From Chitinophagaceae bacterium (GTDB lineage: Bacteria > Bacteroidota > Bacteroidia > Chitinophagales > Chitinophagaceae), in contig CANBSW010000020.1 in the NCBI GenBank assembly GCA_947372235.1, forward strand, positions 1-40,392: a stretch of 40,392 nucleotides of DNA, in the 5' to 3' direction. A program made the translations under genes and the position numbers. The notes under the pieces were generated by a model. It was not told the origin of the DNA, did no database searches, and saw nothing but the letters and a program-made list of their open reading frames with translations. Within the stretch, counting starts at the first letter, position 1, and every line of letters starts with the position of its first letter. Below, piece after piece: positions 25,741 to 34,349 of the stretch.

Positions 25741-25784
25741 ATGATTTATATCATTTTATTTGCCATAAAATATTGGTAGTTTTG
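25741..25784 (+). promoter_or_regulatory. Fnr-type promoter of the second kinase
   Basis: A perfect operator ATGAT-TTAT-ATCAT (25741-25754, centre 25747.5) is followed by a perfect -7 element TAGTTTTG (25777-25784), starting 29.5 nt from the centre. It is the best match to both consensuses in the window. The predicted 5' leader is about 105 nt. Confidence 0.8.
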
Positions 25785-25828
25785 TCTAACTACCTACTAT
25801 CCCCCCCGTTAATAGTTGCCTAATGTAA

Positions 25829-25852
25829 ATGATACTGATTAATCAGTATCAT
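25829..25852. promoter_or_regulatory. perfect 24-bp palindrome in the kinase leader
   Basis: ATGATACTGATT (25829-25840) is followed directly by its reverse complement. It lies in the predicted untranslated leader, 44 nt before the GTG start. It could be an operator for a dimeric regulator or form an RNA hairpin. No matching factor is known to me. Confidence 0.55.
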
Positions 25853-25896
25853 ATGTTTATTTATTTTAAATCATAAAGTAAAATCCGTGTCAATAC

Positions 25897-28494
25897 GTGA
25901 AGTATCGTTTTCACATATCTGCTCTGAATTACAAACACAAATTATTTCTGGGGTTTGGTATAGTATTTTTGTACCTAGTTGTATTAACTTTCTATTTTAT
26001 AAATACTTCCAGGAAATTTACCGAATCTACCAATCAGATTGAACACACCAATAAGATCCTTTTTACATCACAGTTGTTGGTTTCTGATGCAACTGATATA
26101 GAAACAAGTATTAGAGGTTATCTGGTTACAGGCGAGCAAACATATCTGAATATATTTTATAAGAAACAAAATGACGTATTTCTTCATTTGGAAGAATTAA
26201 TCAACCGGGAGAAAACGGACTTCGATAATCCATTACAGATAAAAAGGCTTGATTCTGTATCGCTTCTCATAAATAGGTTGGTTCAATTATGTATAAAAGA
26301 CATCCGTGAACTTCAGCCAAATACCTATTTGAATCGTTCCCAATTACAAGAGTTTGATACCGGGAAACTGATCATGGATTCGTTAAAGTCGAAAATTGCT
26401 TCATTTCAAAATGAAGAATCCAGATTACTCAATTCCAACAGAGCTGAAAACGGACTGAATATAAACAGAACCTATCGAATGGTTTTTTTGTTCGTATTCT
26501 TTATCATTACCATATTAAGTTCTGTATGGATATTACTGGTGATCAATTTTAATGAAAAAGACAAATTTCATCAAGAAACGATCAAGTCCGAAAAATTTTA
26601 CAAATTTACCGCCAAGATCAATGATCTGATCTTACATGAAACGGATATCGCAAAGATCTGTTCTTCAGTTTGTAATATTGCCATTGATACCGGTGATTTT
26701 ATTTTTGCCTGGATTGGAGAAGAAGAGGCGGATAAGATAAAAGTTAAACCCATATATTGGGGCGGTAAAGAAGAGGGCTATCTGTCTTCCATAAAAATTA
26801 TTTCAAGTGAAAATCTGCCGGAAGGTTTAGGCCCTTCAGGCAGGGCTGTTAGAGATGGGAAATATTATTACTGTAATGATATTGAGAATGACCCAATTAT
26901 GCTTCCCTGGCGAAATGAAGCGTTGAAAAGGGGCTTCTTTTCATCCATTGCTTTGCCCATTATTGTAGAAGGCAAAGTGAAAAGTCTGCTTACCTTATAC
27001 GCGGGACGAAAAAATTATTTTAAGGAAGAAGAAATCACCTTATTAGTACGGGTAGCTGAAAATCTGGGCTATGCAATACAAGCTATTGAAAACCGACAAC
27101 GGCATAAACAAACAGAAGCACAACTGCAAAAAGTATCTATGGCAGTAGAGCAAAGTTCTTCTTCTATTGTTATTACAGATATTAATGGGAATATCGAATA
27201 TGTAAACCCGGCTTTTTCAAAATTAACAGGCTACTCTTTGGAAGAAGCACTTGGGCAAAACCCAAGAATATTGAAGACAGGCAATACTACCGATGCGGAA
27301 TATAAAAATCTTTGGGAACAGATTATGCATAATAAAGTATGGCAGGGAGAATTTCAAAACAGGAAGAAGAATGGAGATACCTACTGGGAATATGCTATTA
27401 TCTCCCCAATAATAAATAAGAAGGGAGTGATCACCAATTTTGTTGCGGTAAAAGAAAATATTTCCGAACGCAAACAAATGCAACTGGTACTGGATGAAAA
27501 GAACAAACTGGTGAACAGGATCATGGAATTGACTACCGATATTATTTCTGTACTGGATAAAGAGGGTAAAAGATTATTCATGAGTAAATCTGCCGAACAA
27601 ATTCTGGGTTATAAACTGGAAGAATTAATTGGAACTTCCGCAATAAATGTGGTCTATTTTGAAGACAGGGATATCCTGGATGAGATGTTTAAAAATCTGA
27701 AAAACAATATCTGTGAAAAGAATCTGAGTATCCGGTATATTACTAAAGGCGGGGATATTAAAACCATTGACTGGTCATTAAACTGGGACATTGAAACCCA
27801 ATGTTTATACACGATAGGCAGAGATAAAACATTGGAAAAAGAAGAATCACTAAAAAAAGAAAAAGAAAAAGCAGAATTGGAAAATAAAATCATGAGAGCT
27901 GTTTTTGAAGGTGAGGAAAAACAAAACAAATCACTCAGCCTTGAACTGCATGATAATATTAACCAGATATTGGCAGCATCGCAGATATATCTGGATATGT
28001 ATATCGGCAACAAAAAAGAAGAATTACTTTATCAGGTACAAACACTGTTAAAACAATCGGTTCATGAGATCAGAAATCTTTCACATGTAATTGCTACACC
28101 ACCCGTAATTGAGAAAAAATGGGTTAATTCTATCCGTACGCTGTTGCGTCCATTTAACGATAGTTCAGACATTAGTTTCGAGTTTACCTCCGATAAAGAA
28201 GAATATGCTATTTCGGATGAATTAAAGATCAATATATACAGGATCATTCAGGAGCAGACAAGGAATATAGTAAAGCATTCCAAAGCACAATGTGCATTCA
28301 TTTCATTAACCCAATCAGACGATTTTCTGCAACTGCAGATCGCAGATAATGGGGTGGGTTTTGAGGTTCATACCATGAATGATGGGATAGGGCTTACCAA
28401 TATCAAAACACGGGTTGATATGTTTAATGGTAACTTCGAGATATACTCCAAACCTGAACAGGGTTGTAAAATGATAATGAAATTTGCAGTTTGA
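25897..28494 (+). CDS. CHASE3/GAF/PAS sensor histidine kinase
   Basis: The 865-residue protein starts at GTG (MKYRFHIS). It has a membrane helix near 15-32, a CHASE3 periplasmic domain (about 35-180, DIETSIRGYLVTGEQTYLN), a second helix near 190-212, a GAF domain (about 225-395, GPSGRAVRDGKYYYCNDI), two PAS domains (about 405-525 and 530-650), a HisKA_3 dimerisation domain with the acceptor His685 in LELHDNINQ, and a HATPase domain (ADNGVGFE, GIGLTNIKTRV). This is the NarX/DesK-type layout, which normally pairs with a LuxR-type response regulator; none is nearby. It has the clearest Fnr-type promoter in the window. The signal is unknown. Confidence 0.94.
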   Translation: MKYRFHISALNYKHKLFLGFGIVFLYLVVLTFYFINTSRKFTESTNQIEHTNKILFTSQLLVSDATDIETSIRGYLVTGEQTYLNIFYKKQNDVFLHLEELINREKTDFDNPLQIKRLDSVSLLINRLVQLCIKDIRELQPNTYLNRSQLQEFDTGKLIMDSLKSKIASFQNEESRLLNSNRAENGLNINRTYRMVFLFVFFIITILSSVWILLVINFNEKDKFHQETIKSEKFYKFTAKINDLILHETDIAKICSSVCNIAIDTGDFIFAWIGEEEADKIKVKPIYWGGKEEGYLSSIKIISSENLPEGLGPSGRAVRDGKYYYCNDIENDPIMLPWRNEALKRGFFSSIALPIIVEGKVKSLLTLYAGRKNYFKEEEITLLVRVAENLGYAIQAIENRQRHKQTEAQLQKVSMAVEQSSSSIVITDINGNIEYVNPAFSKLTGYSLEEALGQNPRILKTGNTTDAEYKNLWEQIMHNKVWQGEFQNRKKNGDTYWEYAIISPIINKKGVITNFVAVKENISERKQMQLVLDEKNKLVNRIMELTTDIISVLDKEGKRLFMSKSAEQILGYKLEELIGTSAINVVYFEDRDILDEMFKNLKNNICEKNLSIRYITKGGDIKTIDWSLNWDIETQCLYTIGRDKTLEKEESLKKEKEKAELENKIMRAVFEGEEKQNKSLSLELHDNINQILAASQIYLDMYIGNKKEELLYQVQTLLKQSVHEIRNLSHVIATPPVIEKKWVNSIRTLLRPFNDSSDISFEFTSDKEEYAISDELKINIYRIIQEQTRNIVKHSKAQCAFISLTQSDDFLQLQIADNGVGFEVHTMNDGIGLTNIKTRVDMFNGNFEIYSKPEQGCKMIMKFAV

Positions 28495-28814
28495 CTCATA
28501 TCCCACGGTTGTTTAAAAAAGAGAAAGGACGATAGCCGGCTTAATTTTCTCCCGCTAATAATATTTTTAATCAGTGTATTTGCTGCCATCTTTCTCAGTA
28601 AAACAGCGATCAACTGTTTAAAAAGGCATTAAAACATTGGTTCAACAACTATTTATTATAGAACAAATAATAATTCAGAAAAATCCTGTTTTCGCCGAAG
28701 GGATTTCTAATAACGCACGTCTAATAAACCGGAAGGGTAAGCATCGAATGAGATCCCGGATGTATCTTCTTACCAAAGATTCAAATATTTGTATTAGTTT
28801 AACGAAAAAGAGGA
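28495..28814. other. intergenic region between kinase and GNAT gene
   Basis: This 320-base gap shows no gene, repeat or promoter I can support. One plus-strand reading frame of about 69 codons (28637-28846) overlaps the GNAT start and has no recognisable features. Confidence 0.5.
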
Positions 28815-29318
28815 ATGTATATCACACTACAACCCTGGAAAATTGAAGAAGCCTCCATATTAGCCGGCTATTATAATAATCTTAATATTTGGAATAACCT
28901 CCGGGATTATGTTCCGCACCCCTATGGTTTGGAAGATTCTGAAAAATTCATTAACAGCCAGCTCGAATTGGTACCGGTTCAAAATTTTGCCATCAAAAAT
29001 GAAGAAGAAATAGTTGGAGGCATTGGGATTGCATTATTGGATGATGTTTATAAAATGAATGTTGAATTAGGATACTGGGTTGCTGAACCTTTTTGGGGAC
29101 AAGGTATTGCCACCATTGCTGTTGGATTGATGACGGAATATGTTTTCGCCAATTTTGCGATCAACCGGATCGTTGCCGAAGTGTTTGATTATAATAAGGC
29201 AAGTATGCGGGTATTGGAGAAGAATGGTTATTTTCTGGAAACTGTTCGCAGAAAAGGCATTCTTAAAAATGACCTTTTGGTTGATGATTTTATATGGGTT
29301 AAACAGAAAATCTATTGA
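28815..29318 (+). CDS. GNAT N-acetyltransferase, RimJ/RimL type
   Basis: This 167-residue protein has a complete acetyl-CoA-binding GNAT core: GYWVAEPFWGQGIATIAVGL (motif A with Q-G-x-G-x-A) and NKASMRVLEKNGYF (motif B). Members acetylate N-termini or small amines. It is on the same strand as the PqqD-led operon, 118 nt upstream, but the gap leaves it unclear whether it belongs to it. The substrate is unknown. Confidence 0.9.
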   Translation: MYITLQPWKIEEASILAGYYNNLNIWNNLRDYVPHPYGLEDSEKFINSQLELVPVQNFAIKNEEEIVGGIGIALLDDVYKMNVELGYWVAEPFWGQGIATIAVGLMTEYVFANFAINRIVAEVFDYNKASMRVLEKNGYFLETVRRKGILKNDLLVDDFIWVKQKIY

Positions 29319-29363
29319 ATTAAATTTTTACAGAGCTTACCTTTTTTAATACTTGCCAACCTT

Positions 29364-29417
29364 ATGGAAGGGATTGTAAACATTCTCCATTGTTTATTCT
29401 GTTTAAGAAACGCATGA
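29364..29417 (+). CDS. possible 17-codon leader or precursor peptide
   Basis: ATG 29364 opens a 17-codon frame (MEGIVNILHCLFCLRNA) ending 19 nt before the PqqD-like gene. It is short enough to be chance. It is listed because the adjacent gene encodes a PqqD-like protein, a fold that binds peptide precursors in several RiPP systems, and the peptide has a C-x-x-C pair. No direct evidence of translation exists. Confidence 0.2.
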   Translation: MEGIVNILHCLFCLRNA

Positions 29418-29436
29418 ACATTTAAAAATAATTTGT

Positions 29437-29676
29437 ATGATCAAAAAAAACATTGCTACCAATGAATTTGGGTTTGTATTTAACCCTGCTACCGGCGATT
29501 CTTACAGCAGTAATCCTATGGCGGCTGAAATTATTCAGCTGATGAAAGAAAACCTTTCATTGAATGAAATCAAAAAAATGTTACTCGATAAATACGAAGT
29601 AGATAAAATGATATTGGAAAAAGACCTGGATGAATTTGTAGGCTTACTGAAAGAAAATAACCTCTTGAGTAATTAA
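29437..29676 (+). CDS. PqqD-like small protein, first gene of a six-gene operon
   Basis: The 79-residue protein has the PqqD winged-helix pattern: FNPATGDSYSSNPMAAEIIQ, then LSLNEIKKMLLDKYEV and DLDEFVGLLKENNLL. PqqD-type domains bind a leader peptide and present it to modifying enzymes (the RiPP recognition element fold). Many lone PqqD-like proteins in Bacteroidota have unknown function. Its next gene is an ATP-grasp ligase 22 nt downstream. There is no radical-SAM gene nearby, unlike pyrroloquinoline quinone synthesis, so a PQQ role is unlikely. Confidence 0.82.
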   Translation: MIKKNIATNEFGFVFNPATGDSYSSNPMAAEIIQLMKENLSLNEIKKMLLDKYEVDKMILEKDLDEFVGLLKENNLLSN

Positions 29677-29698
29677 TAAAAGATCAAACCGATTGGCC

Positions 29699-30751
29699 AT
29701 GAATGAAAACAAATCTCCTCTGGTAATTGCCGTTACCGGATTAAATGCCATTGATAGCCCTGGTCCGGGTGTGGCTGTAATAAGGGCTTTGCGTGATGGA
29801 ATGACACAACCTATCCGCATCATCGGACTGGCTTATGAAAACCTTGAGCCGGGTATTTATATGGATGGCATCTGCGATAAAACGTACCAGATCTCTTATC
29901 CCGCAGCTGGCGCCGAAGTATTGTACAATGTGATCAAAAGCATCCATGAAAAAGAAAAGATCGATGTGATCATTCCCAATTTTGATGCAGAGTTATACAA
30001 TTTTATCACCATTGCCCCACGGTTAAAAGCTTTGGGTATTCATTCATTTCTTCCCGATTTTGAGATGTTTGATGCAAGAGATAAACTGAACCTGTATGCT
30101 TTTGGTAAGAAACATAATTTACTGGTGCCTAAAGACAAACCCATTTACACTGTTTCAGAACTGGAAGCATTGGGCGAAGAGTTTGGTTATCCATTGGTAG
30201 TAAAAGGAAAATATTATGAAGCGGTGGTTGCGTATACATTGGAGCAGGCACAGAAAGCATTTTATAAGATCAGCACCAAATGGGGAATGCCCATTATTGT
30301 ACAGCAATTTATTAATGGAACTGAAGTAAATATAGCCGCACTGGGAGATGGCGAAGGTGGGGCAACCAGTATTATACCCATGCGCAAAATGTACATTACC
30401 GATAAAGGCAAAGCATGGGCCGGTATTACACTGGAAGATGATACTTTAATTGATCTTGCTAAAAAAATTGTAGCAGCCACCAAATGGCGTGGAGGATTTG
30501 AAGTAGAGATCATGAAAACAGCAAAGGATGAATTGTATATTATGGAGATCAATCCAAGGTTTCCTGCATGGATCTATTTAACAGCGGGTGCCGGACAAAA
30601 CCAGCCTGCTGCACTGATCAAACTGGCGATGGGAGAAAAAGTAATTCCATTTACAAGCTATGATGTAGGCAAACTTTTTATCCGTTACAGCTGGGATCAT
30701 ATTGTGGATGTTTCAAAGTTTCAGCAGTTTACTGCATTTGGATCTTTGTAA
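29699..30751 (+). CDS. ATP-grasp ligase, CarB-like
   Basis: ATG 29699 (MNENKSPLV) is chosen over an upstream TTG, giving 350 residues. The N-terminus is a pre-ATP-grasp fold (VIAVTGLNAIDSPGPGVAVI; DVIIPNFDAE). The ATP-grasp fold has FGYPLVVKGKYYEA for the nucleotide-binding Lys, and the metal/phosphate motif FEVEIM ... YIMEINPRFPAW (Glu-Ile-Asn-Pro-Arg). Such enzymes join a carboxylate to an amine or thiol through an acyl phosphate. It resembles carbamoyl-phosphate-synthase-type domains. Substrates are unknown. It lies between the PqqD-like protein and a PLP decarboxylase. Confidence 0.87.
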   Translation: MNENKSPLVIAVTGLNAIDSPGPGVAVIRALRDGMTQPIRIIGLAYENLEPGIYMDGICDKTYQISYPAAGAEVLYNVIKSIHEKEKIDVIIPNFDAELYNFITIAPRLKALGIHSFLPDFEMFDARDKLNLYAFGKKHNLLVPKDKPIYTVSELEALGEEFGYPLVVKGKYYEAVVAYTLEQAQKAFYKISTKWGMPIIVQQFINGTEVNIAALGDGEGGATSIIPMRKMYITDKGKAWAGITLEDDTLIDLAKKIVAATKWRGGFEVEIMKTAKDELYIMEINPRFPAWIYLTAGAGQNQPAALIKLAMGEKVIPFTSYDVGKLFIRYSWDHIVDVSKFQQFTAFGSL

Positions 30752-30804
30752 TAAAATGCAACACGGATCGTATCCTTATCTCTCCAAAAAATTAAACAAC
30801 GCTT

Positions 30805-32154
30805 ATGTCTAAATTAAAATACGAAAGGCCGCTCATTAAAAAAATGCATGCCGGTATGATGAATAAATTTGGTTCACAGGATGAGAACACACCTGTAACC
30901 CATATTGATGGTGTTTCTGTAAAATCATTGATTGATACATATGGCAGCCCGGTTTTTGTGTTAAGTGAGCAAAAGATCCGTCAGAATTATAAATCTGCGG
31001 TTAGAGCGTTCACTACACGTTATCCCAAAGTGCAGTTTGCATGGAGTTATAAAACGCATTACAACAATGCCGTTTGCAATATTTTTCATCAGGAAGGAAG
31101 CTGGGCCGAAGTGGTGAGCGGATTTGAATATAAAAAAGCATTGGGCAACGGCGTTCCCGGCAGCAATATCATTTTTAATGGCCCGGATAAACATATTGAT
31201 GAGATGCAACTGGCTATCGAAAATGATTCATTGCTTCATATCGATCATTTTGAAGAATTGTATTTGCTGATCGATCTCTGTGCCCGCCTTGATAAAAAAG
31301 CCCGTGTTGCCATCAGGGTAAATATGGATACCGGTGTTTACCCGATGTGGGATCGCTTTGGTTTTAATTATGAAAATGGACAGGCATGGCAGGCACTCAC
31401 AAAAATTATTGAATCGGGTAAGCTGCACCTGGTAGGATTACATGCTCATATTGGTACGTATATGTTAAGTACTGCTGCGTATGGCGTTGCTGCCACTAAG
31501 TTGTGTGATCTGGCTACAAAATGCAAAGCCGAATTGCATACCGCTGTTAAATATATTGATCTGGGTGGTGGTTTCCCAAGTGCCAATACTTTAAAAGGAG
31601 CCATTGGTCAGGTGCCAACACCTTCAGTAGATGAGTTTGCCGAAGTGATCACATCTACCATATTGAATTATGGTTTTAATACAGAAGAGCTGCCATTGCT
31701 CATATTGGAAAGTGGCCGTGTAATGATTGATGATGCGGGTTATTTATTAGGAACTGTATTGGCCAATAAAAAACTGAGCGACGGAAGAAAAGCTACCATC
31801 ATGGATTTTGGTGTAAACATCATGTTCACTTCTTTCTGGTATGATCATAAGATCAGTCCGGCACAGGAAGTAAGCCATTTTAATGAAGACACTGTAATGT
31901 ATGGGCCGCTCTGTATGAATATTGATATCGTTAGAGAAACAGTAAATTTGCCATTGCTAAACCGGGGTGATCATGTGGTAGTACATAAAGTAGGTGCTTA
32001 TAATATGACACAGTGGATGCAGTTTATTGCCATGCGCCCCAATATTGTGTTGATAGATACCAATAACCACACACATATTATCCGCAAAGCAGAAACACTG
32101 GATTATTTGCAGGAGCTGGAACTAATGCCGGATCATTTGAAAAGAAAAAATTAA
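30805..32154 (+). CDS. fold-III PLP-dependent decarboxylase (DAP/ornithine decarboxylase type)
   Basis: The 449-residue protein has a TIM-barrel with the PLP Lys in FAWSYKTHYN (Lys83), the stacking His in LHAHIG (His215), phosphate-binding GGGFPS (254-259), ESGR (302-305, where the family usually has EPGR) and the active-site Cys motif GPLCMN (Cys370), with Tyr399 near the end. These are the expected catalytic positions of alanine-racemase-fold decarboxylases such as LysA and SpeC-like enzymes. About 45 extra N-terminal residues precede the barrel. The family acts on DAP, ornithine, arginine or related amino acids; the substrate here is unknown. Neighbours suggest the product or substrate is handled with the ATP-grasp enzyme rather than in ordinary lysine synthesis. 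Confidence 0.9.
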   Translation: MSKLKYERPLIKKMHAGMMNKFGSQDENTPVTHIDGVSVKSLIDTYGSPVFVLSEQKIRQNYKSAVRAFTTRYPKVQFAWSYKTHYNNAVCNIFHQEGSWAEVVSGFEYKKALGNGVPGSNIIFNGPDKHIDEMQLAIENDSLLHIDHFEELYLLIDLCARLDKKARVAIRVNMDTGVYPMWDRFGFNYENGQAWQALTKIIESGKLHLVGLHAHIGTYMLSTAAYGVAATKLCDLATKCKAELHTAVKYIDLGGGFPSANTLKGAIGQVPTPSVDEFAEVITSTILNYGFNTEELPLLILESGRVMIDDAGYLLGTVLANKKLSDGRKATIMDFGVNIMFTSFWYDHKISPAQEVSHFNEDTVMYGPLCMNIDIVRETVNLPLLNRGDHVVVHKVGAYNMTQWMQFIAMRPNIVLIDTNNHTHIIRKAETLDYLQELELMPDHLKRKN

Positions 32155-32177
32155 GGATAGAAACGATTGTATAAAAC

Positions 32178-34349
32178 ATGAAGCCATTTACAAAAGCATT
32201 GCTTAATAGTTATTCTGTGTTATTTTATTCAAATAACAGGCTGTTTGCTTTGCTTCTACTGCTGGTTTCTTTTTTTAATCCTTATGCCGGCATCACTGGT
32301 TTATTATCGGTAATATTTGCCATCTTGTTTGCAAATTTTACGGGCCTAACTAAAATTTCAATAGAAAACGGAACCTATAGTTACAATGCCCTGATACTGG
32401 GTATTGGCATGGGTTCGATCTTTAATTTCAGCGCGGCATTCTGGTTACTGTTGTTTACGGTGGTTATCTTTTCAGTGGTACTGTCAGTAGTATTACAAAG
32501 TAAACTGGGCAAGTATGGCCTGCCTTTTCTCACATTACCTTTTGTGATCTGTTTATGGATCATTTTACTGGTTACCAAAGATTTTGAAGCCATTCATTTT
32601 ACTTACCGTAATATTTACTGGATAAACGATGCCTATGCTTTGGGCGATCAGAAGCTGGTGAATTTTATTATGTTCATGGAAAAGCTGGATCTGCCGCCGT
32701 TAATGGCAACATTTTTCAGGGCATTGAGTTCCCTGTATTTTCAAAACAATATACTTGCAGGTTTATTGATCGCAACGGGGATCTTAATCCATAGCCGTAT
32801 TATTTTTTCATTGATCATTATTGGTTTTGTTACGGCGTATTGTTTCAATATTATAGTAATGGCGCATCCGGAAGGGATGAACTATTACCTGATCGGCGGA
32901 AACTTTATTCTTACCAGTGTTGCCGTGGGTGGTTTTTTTGTAGTGCCTTCTTTTTACACTTATCTCTGGGCTGTCATTAGTATCCCCATTACTTTTTTAA
33001 TAGTGATGGCATTGGGAAGTGTTACCGGGCAATGGCACCTGCCAGTTTATTCCATGCCGTTTTGTATTACGGTAATCAGCCTGTTATATTTCTTCTCTTT
33101 AAAGGCGCAAAAAGGAAGAGTGGTGCTAACGCCACTGCAGTTCTATTCACCCGAAAAGAATTTATACAATTACCTGAATAATAAAGAGCGTTTGTTGAAC
33201 AGTAATAATATTCGTTTCAAATTACCTTTTATCGGTAACTGGATCGTATCACAGGGGTATGATGGAAATATTACCCATAAAGGAGATTGGGGCAAAGCAC
33301 TTGATTTTATTATTGTTGACCATGAACTAAAACCCTACAACCAATATGCAGCCACACCTGAAAATTTTTATTGTTATGGAAAACCGGTATTGGCTTCAGC
33401 AGATGGGTTTGTAGAAAAAATTGAAGATTATATTGATGATAATGAAATAGGTAAAATAAACCAGGAAAAGAACTGGGGTAACAGTATCGTGATCAAACAT
33501 GCAGAAGGGTTATATACCCAAATGAGCCATTTAAAGAAAGGAGCATTTAAAGTAAAGGTTGGCGATTATGTAAAACAGGGAGATGTTGTGGCCGCCTGCG
33601 GTAACTCCGGTCGCTCTCCTGAGCCGCATTTGCATTTTCAAATACAAACAGCTCCAGCTATCGGCAGTAAAACATTTGCGTATCCACTGGCATATTATGT
33701 GGTAAACAAACCCGGCAAAACAAGCATCGAAGAATTTTCTGTACCGCAGGAAACAGAGATTGTATATAATACGGTTTCTGATTCTTCCTTAAAACAGGCT
33801 TTTGAATTTTTACCTGGTTTTAATCTTTCTGTTTCAGCAGATGGAATGGAAGATGGCAAATGGGAAGTGTTTACCGATGCGTATAACCAGTCTTATATCT
33901 ATTGTCACCAGTCTAAATCAGCCGCATATTTTAAGCGCAATGAAAATATATTTTATTTCATCGCTTTTGAAGGAAACAAGAATAGCCTGCTCTATTATTT
34001 TTATCAGGCTTGTTATAAAGTTTATCTTTCTACAGATCCTGTTGTAAACGTAACCGATAAATTTCCTTTACAATTCAGTAAGAAAAATATTACACAATGG
34101 CTGCAGGATATTGTTTCGCCATTCATCATTTTTAAACGCCTTTGTTACGAATCATTAAACACCGTGGTTTCAACTGATATCATGGGTACAACTGTAACCA
34201 TTACCAGTAAACAGACTGTAGCGTTTTTATCTATACAAAAAATCACCAATGAATTTGTGATCGACATCAGAGATAACAAAATCAATTCATTCACTTTTCA
34301 AAAAAATAACCAATCAATCAAAGCTGTATGTACGCAAAAAAATTATTGA
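32178..34349 (+). CDS. urea-transporter domain fused to M23 metallopeptidase
   Basis: The 723-residue protein begins with a urea-transporter (UT) domain (about residues 1-310) with NPYAGITGLLS, NGTYSYNALILGIGMG, GLPFLTLPFV and a second half-repeat LSSLYFQNNILAGLLIATGILIHSR. The two-fold internal repeat is typical of UT channels. A soluble part (about 340-500) is an M23 (LytM) peptidase with HKGDWGKALD (His367, Asp376), His451 and HLHFQI (His484, His486), so Zn ligands and catalytic His are present. About 220 C-terminal residues of unknown fold follow. M23 enzymes cut peptidoglycan cross-links or act as adaptors. The gene overlaps the next by 22 nt. The channel may pass a small amide or amine, but this is not shown. 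Confidence 0.87.
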   Translation: MKPFTKALLNSYSVLFYSNNRLFALLLLLVSFFNPYAGITGLLSVIFAILFANFTGLTKISIENGTYSYNALILGIGMGSIFNFSAAFWLLLFTVVIFSVVLSVVLQSKLGKYGLPFLTLPFVICLWIILLVTKDFEAIHFTYRNIYWINDAYALGDQKLVNFIMFMEKLDLPPLMATFFRALSSLYFQNNILAGLLIATGILIHSRIIFSLIIIGFVTAYCFNIIVMAHPEGMNYYLIGGNFILTSVAVGGFFVVPSFYTYLWAVISIPITFLIVMALGSVTGQWHLPVYSMPFCITVISLLYFFSLKAQKGRVVLTPLQFYSPEKNLYNYLNNKERLLNSNNIRFKLPFIGNWIVSQGYDGNITHKGDWGKALDFIIVDHELKPYNQYAATPENFYCYGKPVLASADGFVEKIEDYIDDNEIGKINQEKNWGNSIVIKHAEGLYTQMSHLKKGAFKVKVGDYVKQGDVVAACGNSGRSPEPHLHFQIQTAPAIGSKTFAYPLAYYVVNKPGKTSIEEFSVPQETEIVYNTVSDSSLKQAFEFLPGFNLSVSADGMEDGKWEVFTDAYNQSYIYCHQSKSAAYFKRNENIFYFIAFEGNKNSLLYYFYQACYKVYLSTDPVVNVTDKFPLQFSKKNITQWLQDIVSPFIIFKRLCYESLNTVVSTDIMGTTVTITSKQTVAFLSIQKITNEFVIDIRDNKINSFTFQKNNQSIKAVCTQKNY

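Larger units (their letters stand above)
25575..25896. other. divergent intergenic region before the second kinase
   Basis: This 322-base gap holds the Fnr-type promoter at 25741-25784, a C7 run at 25801-25807 just past the predicted transcription start, and a perfect 24-bp palindrome at 25829-25852. No promoter for the oxidoreductase was identified and no small gene is supported. Confidence 0.6.

Noticed and set aside
28637-28846. 69-codon frame between the kinase and GNAT genes
   Set aside because: It overlaps the GNAT start in another frame, has no recognisable domain, and its composition is unlike neighbouring genes.
29437-32154. Pyrroloquinoline quinone (PQQ) or lysine biosynthesis cluster
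   Set aside because: No PqqA, PqqB, PqqC or radical-SAM PqqE is present, and the decarboxylase is not with other lysine pathway genes.
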